From: Xestospongia muta
Taxonomy: Eukaryota > Porifera > Demospongiae > Haplosclerida > Petrosiidae
Direction of reading: 5' to 3'
DNA length: 64,000 nucleotides
Assembly (NCBI GenBank): GCA_963693285.1
Contig: OY848928.1
Span: 868,501-932,500 of the forward strand
Part shown: positions 1 to 18,337 of the stretch, one piece after another
Layout: every line of letters begins with the position of its first letter
How positions within the stretch are numbered: position 1 is the first letter of the stretch
Translations under genes and position numbers: made by a program
The notes under the pieces: generated by a model
The model's database searches: none
Told to the model about the DNA's origin: nothing
What the model saw: only the letters and a program-made list of their open reading frames with translations

Positions 1-2434
1 AGAAGCAGTATTCACAGTGTCTCCAAATAGACAATAACGTGGCATCTTCAAACCAACAACTCCCGCTACAGCAGGTCCTAAAGAACAGCAAAAGGTATCA
101 TTGGCATAATAGAATGATATACATGACCAACCTGAGTGCATTCCAATCCTAAGTTGAAGCTTCCGATCAGGCATATGGCGAATTCTGAAATCCAAGATAG
201 CAGAGAGAAGATGAAGAGACATAGAGGCAATTTCTCCGGCATGGTTGTCACCATTGCGTATAGGTAGACCAGATACAACCATATCTATTAAAAAAGAAAG
301 CATCTCAATCTTTTTGCCGATGACTCTAGCTCACAAGCATCTCCAATAGTCTCTACTTTGTAGACATCATAGTGGTCAATGATAGCATCAAAACAAGTGT
401 ATAGATCATTGAGGAGGTCAACAACTTGAAGAGGATTGCTATCTCCAGCTATTGATGTAAATCCAACAATGTCACTGAAAGAAATTATCTGCTGATAAAA
501 ACTGTTGTAAAAATATGACTTTTTACCTGAAGTAGATAGTAACACATTCAAATGATTCAGCACTAACTGGTTGTCCATGTTTAAGCTGCTCAGCAATAGC
601 TTTAGGCAGCATACCTTTTAAAATCAATGGATTGATATGCATTCAACTAAGTCATTGCTTACGGCAAACAAGATCCTCTGTCTTTTGCTTCTCAGCAGCT
701 AATTCAGCTGTTCTTTCAGCCACAATGGCTTCCAAATTGGTTGAATATTTCTCAAGCATGCTAACCAAATTGTCCATCAGATCTCCCTGTTGAGGACTCA
801 GTTGATTGAGGGATTTCAATACGACATCAAAGTTTGGACGCTCCATTGGGTCTTGGGACCAGCACTCTTGTGTGAGCTAAAGACAGCATATTAAGTTCAG
901 TGAATAATAATGCTGTCAATTCTTACTTTACACAAGCCTGTAGATTCTGGATCATCAGGAAGTGTTGGTCTTAAATATTCTTCTCTTTTACCCTTGTGTT
1001 GCCAAACCTATAAAGGAGTAAGCCAAACTTTTGAGCACTATATGTATCACTTGTTGGGGTGTAGGTCGTCTACCAGCAATACAGTCTAAAATCTCATCAA
1101 TTTCCATAAAGTCCATGAACTCGTTAAAAGCTGGCTCTTTTGTTATGATTTCATAAGTAATCATGGCCATACTGTATACATCTCCCTGAATAGTTCCACA
1201 GCCTACATGATCTGGGTGAGTCACACCAGTGGCTAAGATTTCAGGGGCAGTAAAAAGCAAGGCTCTAAAATGTAGAGTTACATTGTTAAGGTAGAAATGA
1301 GAGTGCTCACTGTTTAGTTGTATAGTCATTATAGCCATCCTCTACATCTTCTACAAATTGGACTTTCTCTACTCCTGGTTCTGATCCATTAAACTTTGGA
1401 ACTCCTTGTTGATTAGCTTTAAATGAATGCATTCCATAATCTGTAGTAGTTGTAAATTATTTCGATCAAGAAAGTTAAGGATATAAACCTGTTATTTTGA
1501 GAGTCCATCTATTATCCACTACACAGTTTGATGACTTGAGTCGTCCATGTGACTTGATAGAAGAATTACTCAAATAAATCATGCCTCTACATACATCCTA
1601 ATAGATATAATAATGAAGTAATTGTTAATAATTTGCTGTGAAATATAATTACTTTAAGGAGGGAGTACTTAAAGTTCCAGTCAAGATTGAGAGTTTCATT
1701 AGCCAACAGATCATCCAAACTCCCCTAATAATGGTAATACCAATATTTTAGCTTCACAATTGTAACTAGAATTTACTTTTGGTGCAATTTCCATGAGAAT
1801 ACAAATGTTAGGTGAATCACAACATGCACCAACAAAGGAAGCCACATTAACATGTCTTAAATCTCGCATTTTCTTTACTTCCAGTCTCATCTGAGTATTG
1901 ACAGGTCCAACAGATTCTTTATTGATCATCTTGATGGCTACAGCAATATCTTTCCATTTGCCTTGATTACGTACAACATTCCTAAAGTGAAATAAAATTA
2001 ATATATGCTACTACAGATTTGAAATGTTGTACTTCTGTTTCTTCTGATCTGATTTCATAGATACCATGGAACGAAATGCCATACTGCTGGCAGCTGCTTT
2101 CTGATCTTGTAGGATAATGATATCATCATAGTTGACAATCCAATCATTATTAGCTAAAGCAGCTTGAAATCTCATTCTACAAAATCATAACATCAATAAT
2201 TGTTCATAATGACTAAACTACTGATCAGAGTATAACAGACTAATGTTTATATCTAATTGTTTTCTTGCAGTACTGACCTGCGAATATACCAGACAACAAT
2301 CAAAATGATAGCTATCACAGCTAAAATGGAGACAGTTATTGTTGGAACAACAACTAAAGGAATTGATACATCACAATCAGCTCCAGCCCAGGCACCATTG
2401 CAAGTAGAACAAGTACCAGTACCTCCTTGACCTA

Positions 2435-2476
<42 letters not shown>

Positions 2477-5400
2477 TGGATTTTCATTCTATATCCAAAG
2501 TTTATACCATCATTGCATACTCCATTTTTGCAAGTACATCGGTTAGAACAGCTTTGTCCCCAGTAACCAGGTTCACATTCACATATATTAGGACCAGTGC
2601 ATGTGCCACGATCACAAACACTAGTATTTTAAACAAAATAACTCCTGAGATTGAGCTTGTATAACTTACGGAGCACAGATTGGTATGCTACAATCAACTC
2701 CACTCCATCCTTGGTCACATACACAGTTATCTGGTGATGCACATTGGCCATTTCTACACTGAGGATCACAGAGAGGTTGATTACATGTTCTTCCAGCATA
2801 ACCTGGCTCTGAAGTGCCTACTTTGGTCTTACATCTATCGGTAATAGTTTAGAAATAAATTTGGCAGTATAGCTTCAACAATAGGAACTTACTGGCACAA
2901 GTCTTGAGAAATACATGTTCCATGATTGTAATAATAGATGGTGCCATTGCTATCATTTGATAGCCCTCCACCACATCCATCAGGACAATAATAAGCTGCA
3001 GGTACAAGCATTTCAAACATAATTTCATCAGTTTGTCCCTGCCAATAGCCTCTGAATCTACAAAACAACAACATAGGCATTTGAATAGTGTTTACATTAT
3101 TACAATATTTAGGAATTTACCTTCTAATATTGGTGTAATTAGAAGGGGCATAAGCAATAGTGTCATTGTAAAATCCAATGGATAGTGATCGCTGCCAGGC
3201 TAAAACCTGAACAAATTCAGAAGTTGCAGGATCAATATTGTAAGCTCCAGCTTCAAAGAAATACTAATGATATAATGTTAAAGTTAGGACGATAGTATAA
3301 AATACGACTCACATCATTGATAAAATTGATGTCATCAAACCAAGGTTTTATCTGGTAGAGAGTGGCTAAAATACGAAACAGAATAATTATATTTAACATT
3401 ATCAATCATTTTACCTGCAAAATCAGGACGGTCTCCATTTGCATCAAAAGAGATATTGCCACTGCCTCCAATGAAATTGACAAGACGTATCTCTGTAGCT
3501 AGTTTAGGACCAGTAATGGTTTCATTGCGTTCCATAATTCTTCTAGCACCAAGATATGAAGCCACAGTAGCATCATGAACAATACTGGTGAAACCTAAAA
3601 TCTAAAATAACGAAACAAATTTAAACATGAAGTTAGTAGTAAGAGTATGTAATGCTCACTGAAGGCCATCTGTATAAGGTTGCTCCAGGAGTAGCAGTAG
3701 GATCAAGGTGAGTATATGCATCGAACAATGTCTTATTCCAAAAGTCTTCCTGTAAGTCTGCTATGAAGCCAGGACGTACAACGATTGTACTATTAAAAGC
3801 TGTCGTACAATGAGGATGCTGTATTAGATTGCAAAGTATCATAGAATGATATACATGTGTACTAACTTGAGAGCAAAGACCAACATCATTTAAGTAAGGA
3901 AAACCAAAGTAAATAGTATACTCAGTCAGCCATTGGTACCCATACATTGGAGCAAATTGGAGTCTGAATGGTTTTAATATAGTCACCTATATTGTTCTTC
4001 TATCATTATAATAATACCTTATAGCCTCATGATAGAGATAGACATCAGCTGGAGGGAAAGTGTAGCTGTAAATAATGGTTGTACCAGCATTGAGGATTTG
4101 TTGGTATTCTTCATCAAATGGAGGTATATTTGAATAATCTGTAATAGTAAAAATAGGAACAGTGACCTATGAAAGAGGAGCTGGACTATAGTGCAGAATA
4201 ATTGCATGTTACTTCTAGAACAATCTGTACTCCATATGACTCCAATCCTTGATACATAATAGCTGGAATGGGGTGGTCACTGTCCTTGATGACAATCTAA
4301 AAGAAGATATTTTGAAGCAATTAAGCCACAAAACTTAAACTGACAATTTTATTCCAATGATGTGAAGCAAGAAAACTACCAATAGCAATAAATTTCATCC
4401 TCTCAGGAATAGATAGTCGATTGAAGTAAGGATGGGTTGTCTGGATGAATAAATCAAGTCAGTAGCACTCAATTATATTATAAACCTTATCAGACAGTTC
4501 TGCATCATCTGCTATATATCCTATTATAGGCATCTTGTGAAGTTTGGAAACTTTACTCAAAGCCACAGTTTGTTCATTCTCTACTGAGCCCACTATAGCT
4601 CTAATACTAGGTTGTGTTGAATCCTAAATTAGACTTCAGTCACATAGATTTTAGAGACCACATCATTACTTGGTTTTTGTCATTAATCCTTTCATAGATC
4701 TCCAAAGTTTCTTGGACTGTTCCAGTTGGAGACATATATCTTTCAAGTACAAGCTCTCTTCCTTCATCTGAAGTTACAATCACAATAGTTTAATGGACTT
4801 GATGTATACTTACCAACAAATGCTGTATGCCAAGTTCCTCTGTTGACAAGAGCTTTTGCTGCTTCAAACATGATTGGAAGAGCAGATTCATAGTATTGAG
4901 GAAATATGCCAGCAAATCGCAAAACACCTAAATGAAAATAAAAGTATATTACATGTCATATGGTGGGTTAATTTACTTACCAGACACATTAAATTGTGGT
5001 GTCCAATCAGAATAGATTGTTGTTCCATTAGTAGCAACAGTGGAGAATCGTAGTCGAACATTTTCACTAGGACCACACACAGATCCAGGAAATGTTCCAT
5101 TACCATAAGCTAATTGGAAATCACTGTCAGTAGAAAGGCAAGCTGAAGTTGGATCAATTTCCACAGTAACATTCTGAAGAAATCATACACTAAGTTTTGT
5201 ATATACATACAATATGCTTACTAAAGTAGAGTCAGGTCCATCAGTAATTCTCCTATCTTCACTATCATGAGCTTCAATCACTAGATCAGGTTTCAATGGG
5301 AAATTGGCATCAATTGAAGAACCAAATGAGACTAAAGAAGCTGGTGTTATGTAGAGACTGTCAATTTCAGAAGCTAAAAAATAACAGATATTACTAAGGT

Positions 5401-6589
5401 GTTATGATACAATCTTCCTTACCTATTACATCAAATGGATCTGATATGGCAACTCCAGGACTTAATAGCGGATCATCTCTGATATGGAAATATAATGTAT
5501 TAAAATCTTCAATAGTATCGTTGTACACAGGAGGCCACCTCTCCCAAGGATCATAAGGTAAGATTTGTGTGACATTTAAAGTAACTCCAGAGTAGATATT
5601 TTGGATACGAACATCAGTGAAGGTAGCTGTTCCTCCTGAGCACCTCTTTCGAATGACTGTATCATAATAGCCATTGAGAAAAGCATCTACACTTGCCAAA
5701 GTAACATTGCTATAATATATCTCATTGAAGTTGGCACTGCTTGGAAAAAAACGATAGAACGATTTGTGCTCCCAGCTTACAGTTAAATCAACATGGAGTG
5801 TTGAATGTCTTCCAGTTGTGAGTGGAATTAAAGCACCAGTATTTGGGTCTATGGCCAAAGTCTGGACTGTGACAGTGATTGGTTCATTGACGTAGACAAA
5901 ACTAGGAATTGGTGATGTGATATTCAATCCAGCTGCTTGCACTGTACATAATATATAAGATAAAAAGATTATTATTATTTTTATATTTGTGCTTACAATC
6001 CACAGTTACTGCATTTGTAGTGATGTTAGCAGTATAACCATTATGTGTGGCAAAGAAACGGATTCTTCTGGTTTCATTGAAGTATCTGGTGTGTACTAAA
6101 CGGGGAAATTCAGCTAGTCCATTTTCAGACAAAACTGGGACCTTTCCAAGAGGATAACCAGGGTCAGTGTTGTTGCAGTGCATTTCTACACCACCATCCA
6201 TATAATAACGATTGTGCCAAAATCGATTAAACCAAAATGAATGCATGCACAGCTCTCCATCATACCAATCTCCAGGATTTCCATTCTCGTTTTCGTTGCC
6301 ATCTTTGATAGTAGTTGCTATAACTTGAACATTTTCCATGACAAGACTATTGTTGTTGCTGTGTTTCACCATGACAATGATTGGTTGCAACATGTGGTCA
6401 AGTTCAGGTGCACTGTATACATAATCTCTAGGGTCTGCTGGTTGAGTTGCTGGAGGACTGAACACAGGATCTAATTCCAGGTAGATTTGTCCTCCTTTGG
6501 AAAAATATAGTAATGCAGAATTAATTAAAATGAAATTAACCTGTTGTTGCAAAAACGAGAGCAAAACTTAGCAAAAGCATTGACTTCAT
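1..6589 (-). CDS. Receptor-type (membrane) guanylate cyclase, 3' end outside window
   Basis: Multi-exon gene; ATG at 6589 opens a signal peptide ([17 protein letters not shown]), and the coding sequence runs off the left edge inside the cyclase domain. In order: about 500 residues of N-glycosylated ectodomain without a family I recognise (exons around 5400-6510); a type I periplasmic-binding (ANF receptor) fold around 3100-4900; cysteine-rich EGF-like repeats (2480-2950, for example [12 protein letters not shown]); a transmembrane helix ([20 protein letters not shown], near 2290-2350); a kinase-homology domain (850-2000) whose catalytic loop reads [13 protein letters not shown], so the catalytic Asp of active kinases is missing as in other receptor cyclases; a dimerisation coiled coil; and the class III cyclase domain ([16 protein letters not shown], then GDTVNTAS at the edge). 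Expected role: conversion of GTP to cGMP in response to an extracellular ligand. The ligand is unknown. EGF repeats between the ligand domain and the membrane are not usual in vertebrate natriuretic peptide receptors. Confidence 0.88.
2438..2473. repeat. (GA)n microsatellite at a 3' splice site
   Basis: About 18 GA units. Read in the sense of the guanylate cyclase gene this is a (TC)n tract ending about 5 nt before the acceptor (CCCTTAG) of the exon that continues at 2431 downward, so it supplies the polypyrimidine tract. Confidence 0.9.
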
Positions 6590-7207
6590 GTTGCTTCTTT
6601 CTATATTGCGAACTGACGGGAACTATAGGTGACGCGATGCTACTTAGCAATCATTTGTAGTTGACCAATCAGATTTTAGTATTTGCGCTGAATTCGTTCT
6701 TTCACCTGCGGCGAAGGGGTCCAATAAAATTTGACACAAGTCAGACCCCCTGTCCCCTGTACTAAGAGTTAGGAACTGCCAGTGACCAAGCAGTGTTTTA
6801 TCAGTATTCTAATTTTTCATCGTATTTATAAGTACATTTTTAGTCATAAAAGCCTGTAATAGTCGCTATCCCACAGAGAGTGTGAAGTGCATATTCTGGT
6901 CTTGCCCAATCGGAAATAAAAGCGAGTGATTCCAGTATCGCCATTACTTGTTGGCTCTCAGAGATTTTCCTAAAGAAGTAAGCCTTATCTTTATACTAAT
7001 GTAATCTCAGACTTGTTGCCATGTGTAAAATAAAGCGATTCTAATAAGTGCCCGTTGTATTTTCCAATAAAGGAGCACTTCTTGTTTCTATAGTACCGCC
7101 ATATTGATTTGCTTTAAAAGATAAATGAATCTAATTAAATAATAATGAATAATTAATTTGTTACTTTTAATTATTTTTATTTATACAATTTTAGTAAAAT
7201 TGACAGG
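6590..7207. promoter_or_regulatory. Divergent intergenic region (guanylate cyclase / CENPB-HTH gene)
   Basis: 618 bp between two divergent start codons. No ORF of note. A pyrimidine-rich acceptor (TTTTAG ending at 7194) lies 13 nt before the 7208 ATG, so the plus-strand gene probably has a 5' UTR intron; a candidate donor (AAG|GTAAGCC-like) lies near 6976. No TATA box or CpG-rich core is obvious. Confidence 0.5.
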
Positions 7208-9384
7208 ATGAGTGAAAATGACATGGACACTGATAATGGCATTGAATCTGAAGCTATCATAGAATCAATTGACATCACTGATGTACCACCTCACTCACCA
7301 CCAAGTGAAGACAACCTACCTTCTGGATCAGGTTCCACTGTGGATGCACTCAGCCCAAATCGTCGTAACATCATTGACCAAGAGGTGTTCGCTTGGGTAA
7401 TGCAGCAACAGACCAAAAACAAAGTCATCACCTCTAACCACATACGCCAGAAAGCATACGAAATAGGACGACAATATGACCAGTACTTCAAAGCTTCACT
7501 GAACTGGTACAATAAATGGAAGAAAAGATACAATTATGAAGAACAGCCTGAGGTTGATGCATTAAAGCACAAAAAACGTGCGTATACTGCAGCGTTTAAA
7601 CTCCACGCAGTAAAAAGGGCTACGGAATTATTATCAATAAGCCAGGCCTCACTCGAACTCAATGTATCACGACGTTGTCTTCAGAGATGGAAAGGTGAAC
7701 TCGATATTATTACATCAGTAGCAGAACAAGCATCCAATGCTGTTTACCGTCGCCCAGGACAAGGCCGCAAAGTCAGTGACACCTCACTTGACTTGCAGCT
7801 TTTAGACTGGGTGGAGCAAGCGTGGAAGAATGGAGAACAAGTGACGTCGGCCACTATACGTCAAAAAGCAAAGGAGTTCAGCAATAACTCAAACTTTAAA
7901 GCTTCTTTAGGATGGTTTGTCAAATGGCAGAAACGACACAACGTGGACTTAAAGGAACACACCATTGACTCTCCATCCAGAAAATCCTTCAACTCTGGTG
8001 CTCCTCTTAAATTACGTCTCCTGCCAGAGGGACAACAATCGGCTTATAGTGAAAGAGCAAGACTCTCCAGGAAAAGGAAAAGAGCACATGATTCCTTATT
8101 GCTACCAGAAACTGAAGAGGAATTTGACCGATTGCTATTAACATGGTTAGTTGAACGCTGGGACTCTTCAGACACAGTGACTGAGAAAATGTTACGTGAT
8201 AAAGCTGGTGAGCTCACCACTAATCCCGATTTCCGTCCCACAAAGGCATGGCTTTCTGAATGGATGCTGAAATACAATGTATCATTGGAATATCAGACAT
8301 ATGGTATAGCAGGAGAAGCAGAGGGAGAGATTGTTGAGGAGAGTCAAGTGTACGATGAAATGACAGTACAGGAGAATCCACTTACTCCTACAAAGGAAGA
8401 AGCTGCTACTGCTTTAGCATCTCTGGCATCTGAAGACCCGGGAATTGGTCCAGGGGGCCTTGAAATAGCAGAGGCTTTACAGAAATTAGCAACAGCCTTT
8501 GGATTAACTCAGGTAATTCTAGCTGTAATTTTAGATAGTGTTATTATTAGATTACATGGTTTAATGTAGTATTTTAGCAGTATCTGTTATTATAGGGTGG
8601 TGGAGTAGCCCAACATTTGGCTGTCCTTCAAGGCCACATCAATCCCCAATCTTCTTCATCCCTCTCTTCTACTGTCACTACACCTCCTTCTCTTCCAGTG
8701 GTTACTGAAACCCCTCCCTACCTACTCGAAGAAGGTGTTGTTCAATTGGGAACAGAAGATGTAGTTTCTGAAGAGATAGTAACAGATGATCCAGTCGTGG
8801 TTTATGAAGATAGTAACATACCGGAGAACATGGATACCTCAACTGAGAATCAACCTGAAGTACGAGTTGTTTTAACAGGTTCTGCGAAAGAAGCAGCTCC
8901 TTTATCTCAAATTCCAACTGTTGATGTCTCGCTCATTACCACTAATTGTACGCATGTTCCCATCATGAGCTCTGTAGCTTATCAAACAGAAGTGACCACA
9001 ACCCATCAACCCATCACCACTTCCTCTATAGACTCAGTTCCAGTCCAATATGAGACTGAAACCAATACCACAAACGAAATTGTTGTTCCAGTAGTACCCA
9101 ATAATGAAGTGACACCATCTGAAGTCATTGAAGTACCGGGTAGTGTTGGCATGGCAACAGGAGATGTGGTTATTAACCAGTCTTTAATTGATGATTTAGT
9201 ATCTAGTCAATCACTGGAAGATCAAGTAGTTGTTCTTTTGAAAGGTAATGGGCAAAGTACTGAAGGTGGAGAAGTTGTAGTCAATTGGGAGAACGTGGCC
9301 GGTCTAATTATGGGAGAAACAATGGCTGCAGCAGTGAATCCATCTAAAGCTGATGATGCAATGAACAATACAACCGAACAATAA
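7208..9384 (+). CDS. Nuclear protein with three CENPB-type HTH domains and one Brinker-like HTH; domesticated transposon-derived
   Basis: Two exons, 7208-8512 and 8596-9384, joined in phase 0, giving 697 residues. Three repeats follow the HTH_CenpB pattern (W-x-V-T-x-x-x-I-R-x-K-A, then F-K-A-S-x-x-W-x-x-K-W-x-x-R): around residues 55-115, 200-260 and 310-360. Between the first and second lies a Brinker/psq-like HTH (AYTAAFKLHAVKRATEL, then SRRCLQRWK). The C-terminal half is acidic, rich in Ser/Thr/Val/Pro and disordered, resembling an activation domain. No DDE transposase catalytic core is present, which separates it from Tigger/pogo transposases and suggests a host DNA-binding protein. Target and role are unknown. 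The spliced ORF is intact with no terminal repeats nearby. Confidence 0.8.
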
Positions 9385-9843
9385 TGCAATGTATATTATT
9401 ATAATTTATTTGTTGCTGTTTTGTTTAATGTTTCCTCCTTTTAAGAAATCATACCAATATTAATTGAAAGTCCATAATAAATTAATAGTTAAATTGTATG
9501 GTTGTGTGTACAGGTGTAGAAATACCTTTTGATACATACTCTGTCTAGTTATATGAGATAGTGTTTCTAATGTGAGTTCATTATACGCAAACATCATTTT
9601 TATCTGCAAGTACTTATATGCCAGTTAGTTGTTGTAAATTAAAAGTACATTTGTCTTCAGAAACAATAGTATACAATTATAATAATAATAATAATCTAGA
9701 ATAATATAGTATAATAAATTAAAATAAATATGAGAAAAGACTTTAAAAATTGAAAAGAATTGATGACTTTATAATACAAGAGAAAAGAATAGAAAAAAAT
9801 ATATAATGATTTGAGAGACAGGACCACAAAGATTATGATAGCA
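9385..9843. other. Tail-to-tail intergenic spacer
   Basis: 459 bp between two convergent stop codons. AT-rich with short A/T homopolymers and a TAATAATAATAA run; contains the 3' UTRs of both genes. No ORF or RNA gene seen. Confidence 0.5.
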
Positions 9844-12800
9844 TTATGACTCTTCATCGCTCTCCAATGTTAAATCTATAACACAAGGTGTTGTTGTTTC
9901 TGATTGTCCTACAATAAAAAAATATATAACTAACAAAATTAATGTTGTATTTTTACAGTAAGCCAGTCAGTTAGTATGGTAATTGTTTTGGGGCACAGGT
10001 TAACAATATATAATATTTGAAATGTTTTATTTCTATGGTTGACTACAGCTTCTATCAATTACAATGTGCAAACCTTACGCAACAAAAGTAACAATTATAA
10101 AACAATCTTTTTTAAAATTACAAACATATTTCAATTAGGATCCAGGAAGGGATCCTTTTCTAGAGAAGACAACGGTTGCTATAGCAACAGGTAACAATAA
10201 ACCACATCAAAGGGCAGTGTAAGCAACTCAATAGCATTATTAGTTCCAGTATAACAGTGTACTATGCATGTATATAATATTATAGTATAGTTATAGTGTA
10301 ATGTAAACCAATACTTTACTATAATGTGTATGTGTAGATGCATGACTAAATCCAAATGAAGCATGTGACATTAAGTAAACAGCTTGCAATAATTGTGTGC
10401 TTACTTTCTACAGGTTTCCAATGACCAACATCTTTGTACTCTAACTCGAGAGCATCCGTACTTTCCAGTACTTTTTTGAGATACCTACAATTAGAATATT
10501 CTTCTAAAATGCACTATACCAAACATACAAAGGTCTTAGATATTAAGAGATGACTAGAACAAATGTCCTAGGATAACTTCCATGTCTAAACGAGTGCATG
10601 TATAGCCTTCGCTACCTTTGAATACACAGTGCCGGCTTTACTTACTTTTCAATGAAGAGTTGTTTTGGGCAGACAACTTTGTTACAGACGGGACATTTCC
10701 ATCCGCTGGTAGGATGAGATGAGGATGATGATAGAGACTTACAAGAACCAGTCTGAGCTCTGTGAAAGGAAAGACAGGAAATTATTAATAATCACAGCTG
10801 AATACGCTATATCAGGATAAGGAAACAGAAAAGAAATTTGGGAATAATTTAATGTATACCTTCTTTTCAAAGCTAATTGTAAGAATGCTTTGGCATCAAA
10901 ACATTGGAGGTGAGTACAATTAAGACCTCTACAAGGGTATTCCATCCTTTGCTTGGTGAGCTGCAAGAGGAAAGAAGCATTTGATGATCAATTTAATATC
11001 ATATGTCGATATTACACGATCATCTTGTAATCAATTTTAACAAGATTATTCTTCTATACATGGGAATCACATGGTCATCACATGACTGTCATTTAAATAA
11101 ATACACACAGAACAGCAATACTTACTGGACAGATAGCAGACACTAGAACACTCTCTGTTACAAGTTCATCACAGCTATCTAAAATTAGAGTGTATTTATT
11201 AATTTTTTTGAAATAAATATTACTTTTCTTAGCGTTAGGATTGTACCAATGTTGAGGAGGTTCAATACCACAAATTTTGTCAACAACCTTAGAAATAATC
11301 TCTTCACACGTGAGAGACTTTCCTGGACACAGTTTAGAAGATAAAATCCCTTTTTGCTTCGATTCAGTACAAAGTAACATCTTTAGTTCATCTAAAGGAT
11401 TAATCTTGCATCCCTTAGTCCGTGAAGAATCTCCTACACATGTTGAAGAAGTCTGATAGATAGGTACACAATGGTTAAGTGATTTTGAGGTCTGACTTCT
11501 ACAGAGAAACTGGTTTAAAGAACCAGTTTGGCTACAGCCAGTTGTAATAGGTTGATGCATGAATGAGCAATATCCTGAAGTTGAGCGTGGTGTGCTTGTT
11601 CTGTGTTGATAAGGGGGTGGAGGTCGCTGTATGTAAGGGATATAGCCGGTCATCATATGTGGCCGCAATCTATGAAATTGGTTCACACCATAGTGATACA
11701 TACGAGGGTTGTAAAATGAATGACGAGGATATACGTCACAATACGTGGGTACAGTGGGAGTGGAACCATAATTATAATTGGGCGGGGCTAATGTTGGGGT
11801 AGGATAATATGTGGTACTGGTGCATGGTGTACATGTGGGTGTGGTAGGAAGTTCTACTGGTGATGCAGGACATTCTCTACTGTTGCCATGGTGATGAGCA
11901 GTATGTGAATAGTATCCAACACCCCATGGACTTGAAGGTGACATGCAAGAACCATCATTGGGACTAGGAGTGGGGGTGTGGTCATAACCCATTACTCCAC
12001 CCCCACCATAAGAATCCATTGGGGAATCTATTTGTAAACTACCAATATTCCAAGTATCACCTGAGGGGGTGAGGGTTGTTGGCCTAGAAGGGACAGAGTC
12101 AGCAGTCACCTGGGTATTAGTACAATTGCTAAAAGAGAAATGTCTCGTGTCATGAAGTCGGACAAGATCAGTATTCACGACATAGATCTGTGAGCCATCA
12201 GTTAATTCGATCAGAAATTCACGCTCATTACTACAAGAATTTACCCGTCCTTCTTTACCTGCATATTGACTTTTAATAACTCGTACACTATCTCCTTCGG
12301 CTGGACATACTGGTACCAAATATTGAGCTTCATTCGACCCAACACAAAGTTTGGTAGGAGAAGGAACTTCACTGAGATAAATTGATATAGACCAACAGAC
12401 TTCGTTCACATGTGTTACAACACCAATATTGCCAGAGAATAGTTGTAAATGAGCAGGTAAAGCTTCTGGGGTTAATTTCACTTCACAGTGCAGTAAATAA
12501 GAGAGAGGGACATTAGCCAGTGGTCGGTCTCCATTACTAAGTTGTTGTTGTTGTTGTTGTTGTTGAAAATCACATGGAGAATGCCTATATTAGGATAAAG
12601 GAGTATGTAGAGTACTGGAGTGTTAATATCAACTTCACTTACTGGTAGTCTGATAGGCTATATCTTCTCTCGTTTTGTTTGGTTCTGTTATCATGGCTGC
12701 TACCAACAAGATCACACAGGTCAGTGTTGTCCTGACAGAAAGAGGTATGAGGAGGACAGAAAGAAGGACTTATTGAAGAAGAAGGAGATAAGGGTAGGTC

Positions 12801-12893
12801 GATTAAAGTATCGAGAACAGACTGGATGTCCGACTGACTAAGCGAGAAGACAGACATTTCACTTTTTTCTGAATCGCAGATTGAATACGCCAT
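9844..12893 (-). CDS. KOW-like / SP-RING (MIZ) protein with C-terminal SUMO-interacting motif; probable SUMO E3 ligase
   Basis: Seven exons I could join with consistent phase: 12643-12893, 11224-12584, 11126-11178, 10860-10960, 10646-10759, 10405-10484 and 9844-9908; total 2025 nt, 674 residues. Features in order: Ser-rich acidic N terminus; a Q8 run; a KOW-like segment (EGDSVRVIKSQYAGKEGRV, about residue 160); a long Pro/Ser/Thr/Tyr-rich disordered region; an SP-RING (residues about 535-610) with CRGLNCTHLQCFD and KCPVCNK zinc ligands, carrying a roughly 20-residue Ser-rich insertion between them that PIAS proteins lack; and a terminal SIM, CVIDLTLESDEES. SP-RING proteins recruit SUMO-loaded UBC9. 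It lies 275 bp downstream of the PIAS gene on the same strand and shares the SP-RING and SIM, so duplication followed by divergence is likely. It lacks SAP and PINIT domains. The 45-nt intron at 11179-11223 is stop-free. Confidence 0.8.
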
Positions 12894-13168
12894 TTCCCGT
12901 TGGCCATATCAAGGTCACGATCATTTCTCTGGTTAAAATTAGTTCGAGGCTCTCTTTCAAATCCTCAAACGGATCTTGTCCCCATTAAAACTTGCTGACA
13001 CAGTATTTTAAATTTTTAATACAATTTTATGTACTGTACACTGAGTAGATAGTCACTTCCTATGAATATCCTTATAGGAACCACGTGACTCATCAACTTT
13101 GGTATTAATAACCATTGCAAATTGCAATCAATTAAAAAAAATACAAAACGAAAAAGTATTATTTAATT

Positions 13169-18337
<5,169 letters not shown>

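Noticed and set aside
7208..9384. Active Tigger/pogo transposon
   Set aside because: No DDE catalytic core, no terminal inverted repeats seen, and the gene has a spliced intron.
11563..11802. Plus-strand ORF inside the SP-RING gene
   Set aside because: Antisense to a confirmed coding exon with consistent splice phases.
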